From Streptomyces sp. NBC_00249 (GTDB taxonomy: Bacteria > Actinomycetota > Actinomycetes > Streptomycetales > Streptomycetaceae): a stretch of DNA of 64,000 nucleotides. Positions within the stretch are counted from its first letter, which is position 1. Each line of letters opens with the position of its first letter. Below are positions 46,538 through 56,446 of the stretch, piece after piece. The stretch is taken from positions 186,001 through 250,000 of the forward strand of contig NZ_JAPEMV010000007.1 in assembly GCF_026342355.1 (NCBI RefSeq). Direction: 5' to 3'. A program made the translations under genes and the position numbers. The notes beneath the pieces were generated by a model. The model worked only from the letters and a program-made list of their open reading frames with translations, did not search any database and had not been told where the DNA came from.

Positions 46538-47074
46538 GTGCAGTGGATGAACCTGAGTGAGCAGAACGTGTACAAGAACCGCTGGTTCGACGTGAACCTC
46601 GCGGATGTGGAACTCCCCGACGGCCGGCACCTGGACCACTTCGTGATCCGGCTGCGGCCGGTCGCCGTCGCCACGGCCGTCAACGAGGCCGACGAGGTGC
46701 TGCTGCTGTGGCGGCACCGGTTCATCACGGACAGCTGGGGCTGGGAGCTGCCGGCCGGGGTGGTCGAGGACGGCGAGTCCCTGGAGGCCGCGGCGGCGCG
46801 GGAGATGGAGGAGGAGTCGGGCTGGCGGCCCGGCCCGCTCCACCACCTGATGACCGTGGAGCCCTCCAACGGGCTCACCGACGCCCGCCACCACCTCTAC
46901 TGGGCGGACGGGGCCACCTACACCGGGCCCCCGCAGGATGGGTTCGAGTCCTCCCGCCGGGAGTGGGTCCCGCTGAAGCTGGTACCGGACCTGATCGCGC
47001 GCGGGGAGGTCCCGGCCGCCAACATGGCGGCCGGGCTGCTCCTGCTGCACCACCTGAGGCTGGGCCGCCCGTAG
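46538..47074 (+). CDS. NUDIX hydrolase
   Basis: Pyrophosphohydrolase of 178 residues. Complete NUDIX box from Gly74 to Trp96 (GVVEDGESLEAAAAREMEEE then SGW) with REMEEE coordinating metal. GTG 46538 is preceded by GGAAGG at a 10-base gap; ATG 46502 and ATG 46547 are alternatives. ADP-ribose pyrophosphatase-like in layout (RPVAVATAVNEADEVLLLWR), so ADP-ribose or a related nucleotide sugar is the likely substrate. Convergent with the next gene. Confidence 0.88.
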   Translation: MQWMNLSEQNVYKNRWFDVNLADVELPDGRHLDHFVIRLRPVAVATAVNEADEVLLLWRHRFITDSWGWELPAGVVEDGESLEAAAAREMEEESGWRPGPLHHLMTVEPSNGLTDARHHLYWADGATYTGPPQDGFESSRREWVPLKLVPDLIARGEVPAANMAAGLLLLHHLRLGRP

Positions 47075-47097
47075 GCCGTCGGGCCGGTCCGGCCGGA

Positions 47098-47979
47098 TCA
47101 GCCGTACGGGTAGAAGCCCGAGCCCGTCTTGCGGCCCAGGCGGCCGGCGTCGACCATCCGCTGGAGCAGCGGGGGAGCGGCGTACAGCGGCTCCTTGTAC
47201 TCGGCGTACATGGAGTCGGCGATCGAGGCGATGGTGTCGAGGCCGATCAGGTCGGACAGCTTCAGCGGGCCCATCGGGTGGGCGCAGCCCAGCTCCATGC
47301 CGTTGTCGATGTCCTCGCGGCTCGCGATGCCGGACTCGAACATCCGGATCGCGGACAGCAGGTACGGGACGAGGAGCGCGTTGACGACGAAGCCGGAGCG
47401 GTCCTGGGCGCGGACCGCGTGCTTGCCCAGCACGTTCCGCACCAGGGCCTCGGCCCGCTTGACGGTCTCCTCGCCCGTGGTCAGCGCCGGGATCAGCTCG
47501 ACGAGCTTCTGCACCGGGGCCGGGTTGAAGAAGTGGATGCCGATGACCTGGTCGGGCCGCGAGGTCGCGACGGCCAGCTTGACCAGCGGGATCGAGGAGG
47601 TGTTGGAGGCGAGGATCGCGTCCGGGCGGGTGATCACCTGGTCCAGGACCTGGAAGATCTCCGTCTTGATCTGCTCGTTCTCGACGACGGCCTCGATGAC
47701 GAGGTCGCGGTCGGCGAACTCGCCGAGGTCGGTGGTGAAGCTGAGGCGGGCCAGGGTGGCGTCCCGCTCCTCCTCGCTGATCTTGCCGCGTTCGGCGGCC
47801 TTGGTCAGCGAGTTGTGCAGCCGGGTGCGTCCGATCTCCAGGGCCTCGCCCGTGGTCTCGGCGACCATCACCTCAAGACCGCTGCGGGCGCACACCTCGG
47901 CGATGCCCGCGCCCATCTGGCCGCAGCCCACCACGCCGACCCGGGTGATGTCGGTCGGGAGGGTAGAGAGGTCCGTCAC
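47098..47979 (-). CDS. 3-hydroxybutyryl-CoA dehydrogenase
   Basis: NAD(P)-dependent 3-hydroxyacyl-CoA dehydrogenase of 293 residues, interconverting acetoacetyl-CoA and 3-hydroxybutyryl-CoA. GTG 47979 has AAAGG 6 bases upstream; ATG 48000 is an alternative, 7 codons longer. Rossmann motif VGVVGCGQMGAGIA (about 14-27), SNTSSIP, catalytic HFFNPAP, and C-terminal helix domain with LGRKTGSGFYPYG. Stand-alone, without beta-oxidation partners nearby. Confidence 0.93.
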   Translation of the reverse strand: MTDLSTLPTDITRVGVVGCGQMGAGIAEVCARSGLEVMVAETTGEALEIGRTRLHNSLTKAAERGKISEEERDATLARLSFTTDLGEFADRDLVIEAVVENEQIKTEIFQVLDQVITRPDAILASNTSSIPLVKLAVATSRPDQVIGIHFFNPAPVQKLVELIPALTTGEETVKRAEALVRNVLGKHAVRAQDRSGFVVNALLVPYLLSAIRMFESGIASREDIDNGMELGCAHPMGPLKLSDLIGLDTIASIADSMYAEYKEPLYAAPPLLQRMVDAGRLGRKTGSGFYPYG

Positions 47980-48155
47980 GTCGTGCCTTTCGCTGCTCAT
48001 CCATCGCGGGTCCCCCGAATGCGCGCAGTGGTAACTGCGTTCCGGCGCCCGCCACGCCCCCCGACGTTACCCCCGTCGTTGGCGTGTGCGGCGGGCCGGG
48101 GCGGGCATGCTGGGCGCACGCAGGGCATTGTCACGGAACGGAGCGGAGTCGTCAC

Positions 48156-49436
48156 ATGACGTACATCGGGCGGCGGGGACTGCTGGCGGGAGCGGCGGGG
48201 GTGCTGGCCGCGACGGCCGCCGTCGGTCTCGCCGGCGAGGCGGCGGCGCGGGGCAGGACCGGCGCGGTCCCCGAGCGGGCGGGCGCGGGCGGGGGCGGGG
48301 GCCGGGCGCCGGCCGTGGAGTTCCGGGGGATGTGGATCGCCTCTGTGGAGAACGTCGACTGGCCCTCCGAATCCGGGCTGTCCGCGGCGGAGCAGCGCGC
48401 GGAGCTGATCGCGCTGCTCGACGCGGCGCGGGAGCGGAGGCTGAACGCCGTGATGCTCCAGGTCCGGCCGGCGGCCGACGCCCTGTGGCCCTCGCCCAAG
48501 GAGCCCTGGTCGCAGTGGCTGACGGGGGTCCAGGGCCGAGATCCCGGCTGGGACCCGCTCGGCACGGCGGTCACCGAGGCGCACCGGCGGGGGCTGGAGC
48601 TGCACGCCTGGTTCAACCCGTACCGGGTCGCCAACCACACCCGCCTCGACCGGCTCGCCGCCTCGCACCCGGCCCGCCGCAACCCCGGCTGGACCGTCGC
48701 GTACGGCGGCAAGCTCTATTACAACCCCGGCCTGCCGCAGGTACGGGCCTTCGTGCAGGAGGCGATGCTCGACGCGGTCTCCCGCTACCCGGTCGACGGG
48801 GTGCACTGGGACGACTACTTCTACCCCTACCCGGTGTCCGGCCAGCGCTTCGACGACGACGACGCCTTCGAGCGGTACGGGTCGGGCTTCGCCTCCCGCG
48901 CCGACTGGCGCCGCGACAACATCGACACCCTGGTGCGGGAGATGTCGGCGGCGGTGAAGCGGATCCGCCCGGCGGCCCGGTTCGGGGTCAGCCCGTTCGC
49001 GGTGTGGCGGGGCGACGACGTCGACCCGCTCGGCTCGCCCACGCGGGCGGGCGTGGCCACGTACGACGACCTCTACGCGGACACCCGCAAGTGGGTCGTC
49101 GAGCGCTGGCTGGACTACATCGCCCCGCAGGCCTACTGGCACATCGGCCACCCGACCGCCGACTACGCCAAGATCGTGCCCTGGTGGGCGAAGACGGTGA
49201 AGGGGACGGGCGTCGGCCTCTACGTGGGGGAGGCGCTGTACCGCTGCGACGAGGACAGCCCGACGGCGGCCTGGCGCGATCCGGCGGAGCTGTCCCGGCA
49301 CCTGACCTTCGCCGCGCGGTACCCGCAGGTGGGCGGGCACTCCTTCTTCTCGGCGAAGCACGTGCTGGCGGACCCCATCGGCGCGATGGACAGGGTCGTC
49401 GCCGACCACTACCCGTCGGCGGCGCCGCCGCGATGA
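48156..49436 (+). CDS. Tat-exported family-10-like glycoside hydrolase (GHL10/DUF187 type)
   Basis: Secreted glycosidase-like protein of 426 residues. ATG 48156 after GGAG. Tat signal with RRGLLAGAAGVLAATAAVGLA at residues 6-26, then a glycine-rich linker to about 55. The TIM-barrel domain begins VEFRGMWIASVENVDWPSES; LNAVMLQVRPAADALW, VDGVHWDDYFYPYP with likely catalytic acids, and FGVSPFAVWR follow. This matches the GHL10 family. Target polysaccharide unknown; peptidoglycan-linked or biofilm polymers have been proposed for relatives. Confidence 0.88.
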   Translation: MTYIGRRGLLAGAAGVLAATAAVGLAGEAAARGRTGAVPERAGAGGGGGRAPAVEFRGMWIASVENVDWPSESGLSAAEQRAELIALLDAARERRLNAVMLQVRPAADALWPSPKEPWSQWLTGVQGRDPGWDPLGTAVTEAHRRGLELHAWFNPYRVANHTRLDRLAASHPARRNPGWTVAYGGKLYYNPGLPQVRAFVQEAMLDAVSRYPVDGVHWDDYFYPYPVSGQRFDDDDAFERYGSGFASRADWRRDNIDTLVREMSAAVKRIRPAARFGVSPFAVWRGDDVDPLGSPTRAGVATYDDLYADTRKWVVERWLDYIAPQAYWHIGHPTADYAKIVPWWAKTVKGTGVGLYVGEALYRCDEDSPTAAWRDPAELSRHLTFAARYPQVGGHSFFSAKHVLADPIGAMDRVVADHYPSAAPPR

Positions 49437-49476
49437 GGAGCGGGGCCGCCGCGCCGGGGCGCGGCGGCCCGGTGGT

Positions 49477-49674
49477 TCAGTGGGCGGGTTCGGCCGGGTG
49501 CCGCACCACGCAGTCGGGCCCGGGGGCCATGAGGGCCTCGTGGCCGTCCTCGAAACGGACCCGGTACGGGGGGGTTCCGTTCTCGCCCAGCACCTGGGTG
49601 ATCTCGCCCACCTTGTCGTGCTGTCCGACGATCCTGCCGTGCTGCACCAGCTGGTCGCCCTCGGTAGCGCGCAT
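49477..49674 (-). CDS. DUF1918 domain small protein
   Basis: Protein of 65 residues made of a single SH3-like DUF1918 domain: VQHGRIVGQHDKVGEITQVL, then PPYRVRFEDGHEALM. ATG 49674 has GGAGG 7 bases upstream; GTG 49677 is too close to that site. Common single-gene family in actinobacteria; function unknown. Confidence 0.88.
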   Translation of the reverse strand: MRATEGDQLVQHGRIVGQHDKVGEITQVLGENGTPPYRVRFEDGHEALMAPGPDCVVRHPAEPAH

Positions 49675-49737
49675 CACATGACCTCCTCGGTGGCGGTCCG
49701 ATCCGATCCGGTGATAGCAGTTTAGGGCGGTTCGGGG

Positions 49738-50699
<962 letters not shown>

Positions 50700-50715
<16 letters not shown>

Positions 50716-50749
50716 GTATGAGCGTAGCAGTGTGGCAGAGCTGGCAGAA
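50700..50749. promoter_or_regulatory. Overlapping divergent promoters of eamA-like and mocR-like genes
   Basis: Minus strand: -35 at 50749-50744 (TTCTGC), 17 bases, -10 TACGCT at 50726-50721, ATG at 50715. Plus strand: TATTCT at 50700-50705, 8 bases before ATG 50714. The promoters lie inside each other's coding sequence. Confidence 0.5.
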
Positions 50750-52180
50750 TCCCTCCGATCGGAACTCGACCGCTATCCGGTAGGTGGAAAGCTGCCGTCC
50801 AGCCGGGCTCTGGTCGAGCGCTACCGGGTCAGCCCCGTCACCGTCTCCAGGGCGCTGGCCCAGCTCGCCGCCGAAGGCCTCGTGGTCACCCGCCCCGGCG
50901 CCGGCGCCTACCGCGCCCGGCCGCGTACGGCCGACCCCGCGCACGGGGACACCTCCTGGCAGGAGGTCACCCTCAGCGCGGAAGGCGCCGGCGAGCTGGT
51001 GCCCCGCTCCGTGGACGCCTCCGGGGTACTGGTCTGCCTCACCACACCGCCCACCGGGGTGATCGGCCTCAACAGCGGCTACCTGCACCCCTCCATCCAG
51101 CCCGAGCGGGCCATGGCCGCCGCACTGGCCCGGGCCGGCCGCCGCCCCGGGGCCTGGGGGCGGCCGCCCACCGAAGGGCTGCCCGAGCTGCGCGACTGGT
51201 TCGCCCGGGAGATCGGCGGGGCCGTCGCGGCCGCCGACGTCCTGGTCACCGCGGGCGGGCAGAGCGCCCTGACCACCGCGCTGCGGGCGCTGGCCCAGCC
51301 CGGGGCACCGGTCCTGGTGGAGTCCCCGACCTACCCCGGGCTGCTCGCCATCGCCCGCGCCTCCGGCCTGCGGCCCGTACCCGTACCCGTGGACGCCGAC
51401 GGGGTCCGGCCGGAGCTGCTGGCCGCCGCCTTCGAAGCGACCGGCGCGCGGGTCTTCGTGTGCCAGCCGCTGTTCCAGAACCCCACCGGCGCGGTGCTGT
51501 CCGCCGCGCGCAGGCCCGAGGTGCTGCGGATCGCCCGGGCCGCGGGCGCCTTCGTCGTCGAGGACGACTACGCCCGCGCCCTGGCCCACGAGGACGCCGG
51601 ACCGCCGCCCGCCACCCTGGCCGCCGAGGATGCCGACGGGGTGGTCGTGCACGTCCGCTCCCTGACCAAGGCCACCTCGCCCAGCCTGCGGGTCGGCGCG
51701 CTGGCCGCCCGGGGCCCGGTGCTGGACCGGCTGCGCGCCATCCAGGTCGTCGACAGCTTCTTCGTGCCCCGCCCGCTCCAGGAGGCCGCCCTCGAACTCG
51801 TCGGCGCACCCGCCTGGCCCCGCCACCTGCGGGCCGTCGCCGCCGAGCTGCGCCACCGCCGGGACGTGCTCGCGGGCGCGCTGCGGCGGGAGCTGCCGGG
51901 GCTGGAGCTGTCGCACCTGCCGTCCGGCGGGTACCAGCTGTGGACCCGCCTCACCGGGGGCGGCGACGACGCCACCTTCGCGGCGGGCGCCCTGCGCGCC
52001 GGGGTCGCGGTCGCGCCCGGGCGGCCCTTCTTCTGCGCCGAACCGCCCGGCCAGTACATCCGCCTCGGCTTCGCCGGGGTGTCGGGGCCGGGGGAGCTGG
52101 TGGAGGCGGTGCAGCGGCTGCGGGGCGGGGTGCCGGGGCTGCCCGCAAACCCGGTTGAGGGCATCCGGACGGCGCCCTAG
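50714..52180 (+). CDS. MocR-family (GntR winged helix + aminotransferase) regulator
   Basis: PLP-dependent transcription factor of 488 residues. Winged helix at about 10-70 (LPSSRALVERYRVSPVTVSR), then a fold-type I aminotransferase-like domain from about 110, with PLP lysine in VRSLTKATSPSLRVGAL. ATG 50714 was chosen; the upstream frame is antisense to the transporter gene. Probable regulator of the divergent EamA transporter, perhaps of an amino acid or amine. Its TAG stop also forms the first bases of the next gene's -10 box. Confidence 0.9.
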
Positions 52181-52183
52181 CCT
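52155..52183 (+). promoter_or_regulatory. Leaderless promoter of the GNAT gene
   Basis: TTGAGG (52155-52160), a 17-base spacer, TAGCCT (52178-52183), then 6 bases to ATG 52190. The best-formed leaderless promoter in the window. It lies over the 3' end and stop of the mocR-like gene. Confidence 0.65.
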
Positions 52184-52189
52184 GCGGGG

Positions 52190-52993
52190 ATGACCGCCAT
52201 CAAGATCACCTCGATCGCCGACCGCCCCGAACTGGCCGGACGCCTCTGGGACATGCAGGACTCCTGGCCGGAGTTCTCCGCCCATGACTCCCTGGCCTGG
52301 CTGCTCTACCCGCGCATCGTCGCCGAGTTCCCCGAGTACGTGTGGATCGCGACCGACGGGGACGCGGTGGTGGCCCGGGGTTTCAGCCTGCCCTTCGCCC
52401 TGCACACCGCCGAGCGGGCCGGGGCGCTCCCCGCCCAGGGCTGGGACGCGGTCCTGATGTGGGCCTTCTCCGACCGCCGGCGCGGGATCCGGCCCGACAC
52501 GGTCAGCGCCATCGAGATCAGCATCGCCACCGGCCGGCAGGGCGAGGGGCTGTCGGGCCGGATGCTGGCCGCGATGCGCGAGAGCGTGCGCGCCGCCGGG
52601 TTCGCGGAGCTCGTCGCCCCGGTCCGGCCCAGCGGCAAGCCCGCCGAGCCGGACACCCCGATGTCCGAGTACGCGTACCGGACCCGCGAGGACGGCCTCC
52701 CCTACGACCCGTGGCTACGGGTGCACGTGCGGGCGGGGGCCGTCATCGACTCGGTGGCCCCGCTGTCGATGACCATCAACGGCTCGCTCGCGCAGTGGCG
52801 GGAGTGGACCGGGCTGCCCTTCGACACGCGGGGACCGATACGGGTGCCGGGCGCGCTGGCCCCGGTCCACTGCGAACCGGAGCACGGCTACGCCGTCTAC
52901 GTGGAACCGAACGTATGGGTGCGCCACCCCCTCGGCGCTCCCGCGCCGGATCAGAGCAGCGCGACGGGGGCGGTGGCCGAGGAAGCGGTGTAG
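52190..52993 (+). CDS. GNAT-family N-acetyltransferase
   Basis: Protein of 267 residues with a GNAT acetyl-CoA site ISIATGRQGEGLSGRMLAAM (about 110-129; consensus Q/R-x-x-G-x-G/A). The C-terminal 100 residues (from about 165) form an extra domain containing a MTINGSLAQWREWTGLPFD segment, not recognised. ATG 52190, leaderless. The last 43 bases overlap the convergent chitin-binding-like gene. Substrate unknown. Confidence 0.82.
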   Translation: MTAIKITSIADRPELAGRLWDMQDSWPEFSAHDSLAWLLYPRIVAEFPEYVWIATDGDAVVARGFSLPFALHTAERAGALPAQGWDAVLMWAFSDRRRGIRPDTVSAIEISIATGRQGEGLSGRMLAAMRESVRAAGFAELVAPVRPSGKPAEPDTPMSEYAYRTREDGLPYDPWLRVHVRAGAVIDSVAPLSMTINGSLAQWREWTGLPFDTRGPIRVPGALAPVHCEPEHGYAVYVEPNVWVRHPLGAPAPDQSSATGAVAEEAV

Positions 52994-53547
52994 ATCCCGC
53001 CGATGCCCTGGTAGCTCGCCCGGTAACCGCGCAGGATCTCGTCCAGCGGGATCGAGAGCCGGGCGGGGCTGTCGCAGCCGGCCGCGCCGAACTGGTCGGT
53101 GACGGCGGTGCACAGGGTCCTGCCGCCGAGAGTGGTGAAGGTGACGGGTACGCCGTCCAGCCCGGCGGGGGCGCCGTCGATGCGGACGGTGGCGCTGAGG
53201 TTCTTCACCCCGAACAGCAGCCCGTTCAGCCGGGCCGGACCGCGTACGGCGGCCGCCAGCGCGGTGGGGGCGGCCGGGCGCACCCGCTCCGGGGCGTCGC
53301 AGAGCTGCGGAACCGGGGAGAACACCTGGCCGGTGGGGCAGGGGAGCACGGTGGCCACCCCGGCGTGGCACTGCACGTAGAAGCGGTGGTCCTGCGGCCG
53401 CGCCAGCCGGCTGTCGGCCGTCCCGCACCGCTCCTCGGCTGTGGAGGCGGTGGCGGCGGTGGCCGGCGCGGCGGCCACGCCCAGGGCGAGGAGCGCCCCG
53501 GCGGCCGTCGCGGTGAGTGCCTTGCCGATGCCGCCCGTACTGGCCAT
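52951..53547 (-). CDS. Secreted protein with peritrophin-A-like (CBM14) chitin-binding module
   Basis: Exported protein of 198 residues. ATG 53547 gives a signal peptide (about 1-32, ALTATAAGALLALGVAAAPA). An N-terminal module about 41-85 has spacing C-x18-C-x9-C-x12-C and FYVQC, matching peritrophin-A/CBM14 but with the cysteine before FYxQC replaced by His, so one disulfide is lost. A C-terminal immunoglobulin-like beta domain follows (SATVRIDGAPAGLDGVPVTF, with two further cysteines). Possible binding to chitin or other GlcNAc polymers. Such modules are far commoner in animals. Confidence 0.75.
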   Translation of the reverse strand: MASTGGIGKALTATAAGALLALGVAAAPATAATASTAEERCGTADSRLARPQDHRFYVQCHAGVATVLPCPTGQVFSPVPQLCDAPERVRPAAPTALAAAVRGPARLNGLLFGVKNLSATVRIDGAPAGLDGVPVTFTTLGGRTLCTAVTDQFGAAGCDSPARLSIPLDEILRGYRASYQGIGGIYTASSATAPVALL

Positions 53548-53677
53548 GCGTAACAAGCCTGCCCCCACGTCTCGATGTGACCCTGAGTAACCTCTCGATC
53601 GCGTAGTGACTATAGGCAGGTCCGGCTGCCGGGCACAACGGCGCCCGGAGTCGCCCGTCCGTGCGGGGACCGCTACC

Positions 53678-53705
53678 TTGAACGCGTTCAGCTGAACACG
53701 TTCAA
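53678..53705. promoter_or_regulatory. 28-bp TetR-type operator
   Basis: Half sites TTGAACGCGTTCAG and CTGAACACGTTCAA are symmetric at 13 of 14 positions. Each half is itself palindromic around the GAAC/GTTC elements typical of TetR-family operators. It lies 14 bases upstream of the ATG at 53720. Confidence 0.65.
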
Positions 53706-53719
53706 GCAAGGGGGTGGAC

Positions 53720-54175
53720 ATGGACGCCATGTCGACGGCGCCGGTGGGGCCGCGCGAGGTCTGGGCCTGGATGAGGGCGCGGGAGCGGGTCCACCCCTGG
53801 CAGTTCGCGCTGGTGCTCTGCGCCCTGCTGGCCCCCCTCCCGCCGCTGCTGGAGTTCAGCCGGTTCGTGGAGGGGGCGGCCTACCCGCTGGTGGTCGCGC
53901 TCACGGTCGCCCTGGTGGCGCTGCCGCTGCTCCTCCACCGCCGCCGGGCCGCCTTCGTGTGCGCCGCCCGGGTCTGCGGTGCGGTGCTCCTGCCCTGGGT
54001 GTTCACCGGGGCGCTGATCGGGATGTACACCTTCCTCCCCTCCGTTCCGCTGCTCTGGCTCGCCTCTTTCGCGGATCCGCGTCGCAGACTGGTGGTGGGG
54101 AGGCTGGCCTTCGCGGCCGGCGCCCTCCTGTCGGCGGCCATCGTGGTCGTGCCCGGCTTCTGGTGGCGCCGCTGA
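53720..54175 (+). CDS. Small polytopic membrane protein
   Basis: Hypothetical protein of 151 residues with about four transmembrane helices (near 28-45, 57-74, 82-104 and 128-147). ATG 53720 follows AAGGGG. An Arg-rich cytosolic N-terminus (VWAWMRARERVHPWQ) precedes helix 1. A TetR-type palindrome sits directly upstream, so it is probably derepressed by an unknown TetR regulator, none of which is adjacent. No family is recognised. Confidence 0.72.
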   Translation: MDAMSTAPVGPREVWAWMRARERVHPWQFALVLCALLAPLPPLLEFSRFVEGAAYPLVVALTVALVALPLLLHRRRAAFVCAARVCGAVLLPWVFTGALIGMYTFLPSVPLLWLASFADPRRRLVVGRLAFAAGALLSAAIVVVPGFWWRR

Positions 54176-54196
54176 CCCGCATGCCCCCGCAAGGGC

Positions 54197-54226
54197 TTTG
54201 CATAAAACTGCGGGGCTACGTATAGT
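54197..54226 (+). promoter_or_regulatory. argC promoter with ARG-box-like half site
   Basis: TTGCAT (54198-54203), 17 bases, TATAGT (54221-54226) is a strong promoter. TTTGCATAAAACTG over the -35 resembles a Streptomyces ARG-box half, placed so that ArgR would block it. Confidence 0.6.
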
Positions 54227-54251
54227 CATGCCATCGAGGATGGAGGGTCCG

Positions 54252-55292
54252 ATGGTGGTACGTGTAGCGGTGGCCGGAGCGAGCGGATACGCGGGCGGTG
54301 AGGTCCTGCGCCTGCTGCTCTCGCACCCCGAGGTGGAGATCGGCGCGCTGACCGGCAACTCCAACGCCGGACAGCTCTTCGGCACCCTCCAGCCCCACCT
54401 GGTACCGCTCGCGGGCCGGACCCTGGAGGCGACCACCCCGGAGGTCCTCGCGGGCCAGGGCCGTCGGCATGATGTCGTCTTCCTCGCGCTGCCCCACGGC
54501 CAGTCCGCCGCCGTCGCCGCCCAGCTCGGCGACGAGGTCCTCGTCATCGACATGGGCGCCGACCACCGGCTGAAGGACTCCGCCGACTGGGACAAGTTCT
54601 ACGGCGCCCCCCACGCCGGGACCTGGCCGTACGGCCTCCCCGAGCTCCCCGGCGGCCGGGCCGCCCTCGCGGGCACCAAGAGGGTCGCGGTCCCCGGCTG
54701 CTTCCCGACGGCCGTCTCCCTCGCCCTGTACCCCGCCTACCAGGCGCGGCTCGCCGAGCCCGAGGCCGTGATCGTCGCCGCCACCGGCACCTCCGGCGCG
54801 GGCAAGGCGCTCAAGCCGCACCTGCTCGGCTCCGAGGTCATGGGCACGGTCACCCCGTACGGCGTCGGCGGCGTCCACCGGCACACCCCCGAGATGGTGC
54901 AGAACCTCTCCCCGCTCGCCGGGGAGCGGGTGTCCGTCTCCTTCACCGCGAACCTGGTGCCCATGCCGCGCGGCATCCTCGCCACCTGCTCCGCCAAGGC
55001 CCTCCCGGGCACCACCGCCGAATCGCTGCGCGCCGCGTACGAGAAGGCGTACGCCGACGAGCCCTTCGTCCGGCTGCTCCCCGAGGGCATGTGGCCCACC
55101 ACCAAGGCGGTGTACGGCTCCAACGCCGTCCACCTCCAGGTCGCCTACGACGAGTCCGCCCAGCGGATCATCGCCATCAGCGCGATCGACAACCTGACCA
55201 AGGGCACCGCCGGCGGCGCGGTGCAGAGCATGAACATCGCCCTCGGCCTTCCTGAAGCCCTGGGACTTTCCACGATCGGAGTCGCACCGTGA
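54252..55292 (+). CDS. argC: N-acetyl-gamma-glutamyl-phosphate reductase
   Basis: Third step of arginine synthesis (NADPH reduction of N-acetylglutamyl phosphate), 346 residues. ATG 54252 follows GGAGGG. GASGYAGGEVLRLLLSHPEV (cofactor) and catalytic Cys in VPGCFPTAVSLAL. First gene of argCJBDR; its TGA overlaps the argJ GTG (GTGA). Confidence 0.96.
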   Translation: MVVRVAVAGASGYAGGEVLRLLLSHPEVEIGALTGNSNAGQLFGTLQPHLVPLAGRTLEATTPEVLAGQGRRHDVVFLALPHGQSAAVAAQLGDEVLVIDMGADHRLKDSADWDKFYGAPHAGTWPYGLPELPGGRAALAGTKRVAVPGCFPTAVSLALYPAYQARLAEPEAVIVAATGTSGAGKALKPHLLGSEVMGTVTPYGVGGVHRHTPEMVQNLSPLAGERVSVSFTANLVPMPRGILATCSAKALPGTTAESLRAAYEKAYADEPFVRLLPEGMWPTTKAVYGSNAVHLQVAYDESAQRIIAISAIDNLTKGTAGGAVQSMNIALGLPEALGLSTIGVAP

Positions 55293-56446
55293 GCGTCACG
55301 GCAGCACAGGGATTCACGGCTGCGGGCATCGCCGCCGGGATCAAGGCGAACGGCAACCCCGACCTGGCCCTCGTGGTCAACAACGGGCCGAGACTGGCCG
55401 CCGCGGGCGTCTTCACCTCCAACCGCGTCAAGGCCGCGCCCGTCCACTGGTCGGAGCAGGTCCTGCGCGGCGGCACCGTCAGCGCGGTCGTCCTCAACTC
55501 CGGCGGCGCCAACGCCTGCACCGGACCCAAGGGCTTCCAGGACACCCACGCGACCGCCGAGAAGGTCGCCGAGGCCCTCGGCGGCGAGCACAACGCCGGG
55601 GAGGTCGCGGTCGCCTCGACCGGCCTGATCGGCGTCCTGCTCCCCATGGACAAGCTGCTGCCGGGCGTGGACACCGCGGTGGCGGCCCTGTCCGCCGACG
55701 GCGGCGAGGCGGCCGCGATCGCCATCAAGACCACCGACACCGTGCACAAGACGGCCACCGCCTCGCAGGACGGCTGGACCGTCGGCGGCATGGCCAAGGG
55801 CGCGGGCATGCTCGCCCCGGGCCTGGCCACCATGCTGGTCGTCCTCACCACCGACGCCGACGTGGACGGCTCCACCCTCGACAAGGCGCTGCGCGACGCG
55901 ACCCGCACCACCTTCGACCGGGTCGACTCCGACGGCTGCATGTCCACCAACGACACGGTGCTGCTGCTGGCCTCCGGGGCCTCCGGCCAGGTGCCGGCGT
56001 ACGCGGACTTCGCGCAGGCGGTACGGACCGTCTGCGACGACCTCGCCCGCCAGCTGATCGGCGACGCCGAGGGCGCCAGCAAGGACATCCGCATCGAGGT
56101 CGTCGGCGCGGCCAGCGAGGACGACGCGGTCGAGGTCGGCCGGTCCATCGCCCGCAACAACCTGCTCAAGTGCGCCATCCACGGCGAGGACCCGAACTGG
56201 GGCCGGGTGCTCTCCGCCATCGGCACCACGAAGGCCGCCTTCGACCCGGACCGTCTGAACGTCGCCATCAACGGCGTGTGGGTCTGCAAGAACGGCTCCG
56301 TCGGCGAGGACCGCGACCTGGTCTCCATGAAGGACCGCGAGGTCCGCATCACCGCGGACCTGGCCACGGGCGCCGAGTCGGCGGTCATCTGGGCCAACGA
56401 CCTGACGGCCGAGTACGTCCACGAGAACAGCGCGTACAGCTCATGA
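55289..56446 (+). CDS. argJ: Bifunctional ornithine acetyltransferase / N-acetylglutamate synthase
   Basis: Recycles the acetyl group between acetylornithine and glutamate (and may use acetyl-CoA); 385 residues. GTG 55289 overlaps the argC stop. The self-cleavage site lies in GMLAPGLATMLV, with the Thr of ATML as nucleophile, giving alpha and beta chains. NLLKCAIHGEDPNWGRVLSA is family-typical. Its stop overlaps the argB start as ATGA. Confidence 0.96.
   Translation: MSVTAAQGFTAAGIAAGIKANGNPDLALVVNNGPRLAAAGVFTSNRVKAAPVHWSEQVLRGGTVSAVVLNSGGANACTGPKGFQDTHATAEKVAEALGGEHNAGEVAVASTGLIGVLLPMDKLLPGVDTAVAALSADGGEAAAIAIKTTDTVHKTATASQDGWTVGGMAKGAGMLAPGLATMLVVLTTDADVDGSTLDKALRDATRTTFDRVDSDGCMSTNDTVLLLASGASGQVPAYADFAQAVRTVCDDLARQLIGDAEGASKDIRIEVVGAASEDDAVEVGRSIARNNLLKCAIHGEDPNWGRVLSAIGTTKAAFDPDRLNVAINGVWVCKNGSVGEDRDLVSMKDREVRITADLATGAESAVIWANDLTAEYVHENSAYSS

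Noticed and set aside
46938..46952. GGTTCGAGTCC, like a tRNA T-arm
   Set aside because: Inside the NUDIX gene (DGFESSRREW). No acceptor stem or anticodon arm fits around it.
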